Assembly (NCBI GenBank): GCA_018623655.1
Contig: JAAZVG010000043.1
Location: 1 to 10,477 of the forward strand
Length of the DNA: 10,477 bases
DNA from: Flavobacteriaceae bacterium
Lineage (GTDB): Bacteria; Bacteroidota; Bacteroidia; Flavobacteriales; Flavobacteriaceae
Direction: 5' to 3'
In this document: piece after piece, positions 8,726 to 10,477 of the stretch
How the letters are laid out: every line of letters starts with the position of its first letter
Numbering within the stretch: the stretch's first letter is position 1
The notes under the pieces: model-generated
The model's database searches: none
What the model saw: the letters and a program-made list of their open reading frames with translations, nothing else
What the model was told of the DNA's origin: nothing
Position numbers and translations under genes: made by a program

Positions 8726-8746
8726 AGGTCGAATATTGTAATTCTA

Positions 8747-8899
8747 TTATTTATCGTTTAACCAGTCGTTAACGAGCTCTGGAGCCATTACTGATTCTAC
8801 AAAGGTATAGGCACCAGTTTTTGGTGAACGAACCATTTTAATCGCTTTGGTAAGACGCTTTGAACTAGTTTGTAATGATGCTACTGTCTTCTTTGCCAT
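8747..8899 (-). CDS. DUF4295 family small basic protein (probable ribosome-associated protein)
   Basis: This 50-residue basic protein is too short for many gene callers. It begins [20 protein letters not shown], continues KMVRSPKTGAYTFVESVMAP, and ends ELVNDWLNDK. It matches the DUF4295 family of Bacteroidota, which lies directly after rpmG in that phylum. The first half is Lys/Arg-rich, as expected for an rRNA-binding extension, and the second half is more acidic. The ATG shares its A with the rpmG stop (TAATG), so translation is coupled to L33. As I recall, a cryo-EM study of the Flavobacterium johnsoniae ribosome reported a new Bacteroidota ribosomal protein, bL38. I believe this family is that protein but cannot confirm it here. 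The terminator at 8701-8725 closes the operon. Gene reality and family are secure. The ribosomal role is inferred from context plus that recollection. Confidence 0.93.
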   Translation of the reverse strand: MAKKTVASLQTSSKRLTKAIKMVRSPKTGAYTFVESVMAPELVNDWLNDK

Positions 8900-9081
8900 T
8901 ACTTAATTTCTTTATGAATCGTCATCTTTTTAAGAATCGGATTGAATTTTTTAATTTCTATACGATCAGGGGTGTTCTTTTTGTTCTTTGTTGTAATATA
9001 ACGAGAAGTGCCAGGCATTCCTGATGTCTTATGCTCTGTACACTCTAAAATTACTTGAACTCTATTACCTTTCTTTGCCAT
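8899..9081 (-). CDS. rpmG: 50S ribosomal protein L33 (bL33)
   Basis: This 60-residue large-subunit protein binds 23S rRNA near the E site. It starts [18 protein letters not shown] and contains the L33 signature [21 protein letters not shown] (about 26-46) and the closing [10 protein letters not shown]. Only one cysteine (Cys14) is present, so it is a zinc-free (C-minus) type. That removes zinc-linked paralogue exchange as a likely mode of control. It sits 10 bp after rpmB and overlaps the DUF4295 start by one base (TAATG). Expression should depend on the promoter upstream of rpmB. Confidence 0.97.
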   Translation of the reverse strand: MAKKGNRVQVILECTEHKTSGMPGTSRYITTKNKKNTPDRIEIKKFNPILKKMTIHKEIK

Positions 9082-9091
9082 GGCTACTTAA

Positions 9092-9328
9092 TTATTTGAT
9101 AAACCCTTTAGCCTTTGATTCTTTCAGAACCTCAGAGATTCCTTTCTTATCGATAATCTTAACCCCTTTCGATGATACGTTCAGCGTTACCCAACGGTCT
9201 TCTTCAGGAACATAGAATCGTTTCTTACTGATGTTAACATCAAAACGACGCTTCGTTTTATTAATCGAGAACGATACATTGTTACCGAACATTACTTTCT
9301 TTCCGGTAACCTCACAAATTTTCGCCAT
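9092..9328 (-). CDS. rpmB: 50S ribosomal protein L28 (bL28)
   Basis: This 78-residue large-subunit protein begins MAKICEVTGKKVMFGNNVSF. It has the L28 pattern of a CxxTGK start, NKTKRRFDVNISKKRF in the middle (23-38) and VSSKGVKIIDKKGI near the end (51-64). Only a single Cys is present in the first motif, so no zinc-finger pair is formed. It is the first gene of the ribosomal-protein operon, preceded by a good Bacteroidota promoter and a leader of roughly 30 nt. No Shine-Dalgarno sequence is visible, and the leader before the ATG is A-rich (AATAAAGAACTATAACG). rpmG follows after 10 bp. Confidence 0.97.
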   Translation of the reverse strand: MAKICEVTGKKVMFGNNVSFSINKTKRRFDVNISKKRFYVPEEDRWVTLNVSSKGVKIIDKKGISEVLKESKAKGFIK

Positions 9329-9359
9329 CGTTATAGTTCTTTATTATCTGTTTTAAGAG

Positions 9360-9393
9360 TGTGCAAATGTAGGAGTTAAAATAGAATTGCACA
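9360..9393. repeat. Inverted repeat TGTGCAA-N20-TTGCACA framing the rpmB promoter
   Basis: A perfect 7-bp dyad, TGTGCAA at 9360-9366 and TTGCACA at 9387-9393, has a 20-bp centre. One arm covers the end of the -7 box and the other covers the -33 TTG. It could be an operator, or a coincidence of two TTG-containing promoter elements. A cinA terminator is less likely because the loop is 20 nt and no T-run follows. Confidence 0.4.
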
Positions 9394-9394
9394 A
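9364..9394 (-). promoter_or_regulatory. Promoter of the rpmB-rpmG-DUF4295 operon
   Basis: On the - strand a perfect -7 box TACATTTG (9364-9371, consensus TAnnTTTG) lies 20 bp downstream of a -33 TTG (9392-9394). That is inside the usual spacing for the Bacteroidota primary sigma factor. Transcription would start about 30 nt before the rpmB ATG, within the 74-bp gap behind cinA. It is the best-formed promoter in the window. Confidence 0.72.
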
Positions 9395-9402
9395 GCAGTA
9401 AA

Positions 9403-10477
9403 TTATAAATTTAGTAATTCATTATAAATAAGCTCCAAAGCCTTACTTACACTGCGACCGATCACTCTTTCCCTATGAGTTCCCATCGAAAAAAGGGAAG
9501 CCTCAGTTTTATTAGATGTAGAAACAGCAAGATAGATATTTCCAACTTCAGCATCAGAGTCTCCTTTTGTTGGTCCTGCGTTACCTGTACTAGCGATAGC
9601 GAGATCTGCCCCAGCTTTTAATCTCGCTCCCTCAGCCATTGCGCAGGCCACCTCAGCGCTTACCACAGAATGAGTTTTTATTAGCTCCTCAGAAACATTA
9701 AGAACCGATATTTTCATATCAGTAGAATAGGTGATAAATCCTCCCAAAAAGTAAGATGAAGAGCCTGAAACTGAGCTAAGAGAGGCAGCAATTTTACCTG
9801 AGGTGAAGCTCTCTGCTGTTACTATATGAATGCCTTTTTGTTTGGCTAGATGTAAGATTCTCGATTCTAATCCCCCTTCTAACTCTTCACCTTGATAACA
9901 ATCTGAAAGACGTTCTTTTAGTTGTTCGGCAATATGATTGACTATTTGTTCTGCTTCGTTTTTTTCATTAGCACTGACCTTTGCAGTTATTCTTAGTCTT
10001 ACTCTACCAAAACTAGGCAGATAAGCCAGCGAGAATCCTGTAGGTAGGGCATCTTCTATGTCTTCGATACGCTCAGCAAGCCTACTCTCACCAACACCAT
10101 AGGTCATTAATGTTTTTCGAATGATACTTGTACGCCCTGGGAGTTTAAGTAATTTTTCCTTTAATTTTTTCTCAAAGAGACTTTTCATCTCAAATGGAAC
10201 CCCAGGCATAAAAGCGCTAAGAACACCTTTGTGTTCGAACAACATACCAGGTGCTGTACCGTGATCATTGAACAACACTTCGCACGACTGAGGTAATTTG
10301 GCTTGCTCCTTATTATAATCATTCATAGGAGCCTTAATGTAGGTTGTAAAAAGGTATTTTAAATGATCGTATACCTGCTGATTTAAGACTAATTTTGTAT
10401 TAAAAAACTGACATAAGGCAGATTTTGTCACATCATCACGGGTAGGTCCCAAACCACCAGTTACTAAAATCACTGAA
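9403..10477 (-). CDS. cinA: CinA family protein, nicotinamide-nucleotide amidohydrolase (5' end outside window)
   Basis: This is the C-terminal 358 or so residues of a two-domain CinA protein. The frame stays open through the right edge, so the GTG at 10473 is not the true start. By comparison with the family about 70 residues are missing. The N-terminal MoaB/COG1058-like domain shows GGLGPTRDD, HGTAPGM and MPGVPFEM. The C-terminal PncC-type domain shows TAESFTSGKIA (residues 219-229 counted from the GTG), GGFITYSTDMK and STGNAGPTKGD. This domain deamidates nicotinamide mononucleotide to nicotinate mononucleotide in NAD recycling. The N-terminal domain has been linked to ADP-ribose pyrophosphatase activity. 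In the PncC motif the common AESCTGG reads AESFTSG, but the Ser and the downstream Tyr that I would expect at the active site are kept. It lies 74 bp before rpmB, a common Bacteroidota arrangement, and shows no obvious terminator. Confidence 0.94.
   Translation of the reverse strand, partial: SVILVTGGLGPTRDDVTKSALCQFFNTKLVLNQQVYDHLKYLFTTYIKAPMNDYNKEQAKLPQSCEVLFNDHGTAPGMLFEHKGVLSAFMPGVPFEMKSLFEKKLKEKLLKLPGRTSIIRKTLMTYGVGESRLAERIEDIEDALPTGFSLAYLPSFGRVRLRITAKVSANEKNEAEQIVNHIAEQLKERLSDCYQGEELEGGLESRILHLAKQKGIHIVTAESFTSGKIAASLSSVSGSSSYFLGGFITYSTDMKISVLNVSEELIKTHSVVSAEVACAMAEGARLKAGADLAIASTGNAGPTKGDSDAEVGNIYLAVSTSNKTEASLFSMGTHRERVIGRSVSKALELIYNELLNL

Noticed and set aside
9360..9393. Dyad behind cinA as its terminator
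   Set aside because: The stem is only 7 bp with a 20-nt loop, and no T-run follows on the - strand.
10471..10473. GTG at 10473 as the start of cinA
   Set aside because: The frame continues to the window edge, and the family has about 70 more residues before the GGLGPTRDD motif, so the gene is cut by the window.

Overview
The window looks like a chromosomal housekeeping stretch from a marine-type, pigmented member of the Bacteroidota, most likely class Flavobacteriia. Three things point there. First, the gene order cinA - rpmB - rpmG - DUF4295 - ftsY - rimO is a familiar Bacteroidota block, and the 50-residue DUF4295 protein is essentially confined to that phylum. Second, Shine-Dalgarno motifs are absent, while TAnnTTTG boxes of the Bacteroidota primary sigma factor lie in front of several genes. 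Third, the left end carries acyclic-carotenoid end-group genes of the kind seen in myxol/saproxanthin-producing flavobacteria. The base composition is moderately AT-rich throughout, and I saw no tRNA, rRNA, CRISPR array, insertion sequence or integrase.

Left end (1-1586): the 3' end of a CrtD-like carotenoid desaturase overlaps a CruF-type carotenoid 1',2'-hydratase by 20 bp on the + strand. A CrtA-related monooxygenase/hydroxylase converges on them from the - strand, and its stop overlaps the cruF stop region by 12 bp. Together they would hydrate, desaturate and oxygenate the linear end of a carotene.

Middle (1595-6129, - strand): a run reading lipoprotein with SurA-like N-terminal features -> SurA-type double-parvulin periplasmic chaperone -> aconitase -> crtA. 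The two envelope genes overlap. Aconitase follows after 52 bp, and crtA follows aconitase after only 8 bp, so crtA may be transcribed with aconitase. A 40-bp divergent intergenic region (6130-6169) separates this run from an 83-residue protein of unknown function on the + strand. That region has a perfect TAnnTTTG box 5 bp before each ATG.

Right (6418-10477, - strand): cinA (5' end beyond the window), then a promoter-bearing gap, rpmB, rpmG, DUF4295, a strong intrinsic terminator, ftsY and rimO. rpmG/DUF4295 are joined by TAATG and ftsY/rimO by ATGA, both classical translational-coupling overlaps. The theme is translation and protein targeting: ribosomal proteins L28 and L33, a probable ribosome-associated small protein, the SRP receptor and the S12 methylthiotransferase.

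I do not see a clearly new multi-gene system. The items most worth a second look are the carotenoid end-group trio with its slippage-prone crtA, the DUF4295 gene, the possible leaderless starts, the small protein beside rimO, and a dyad symmetry framing the ribosomal-protein promoter. Coding density is very high: the longest gene-free gaps are about 74 bp.
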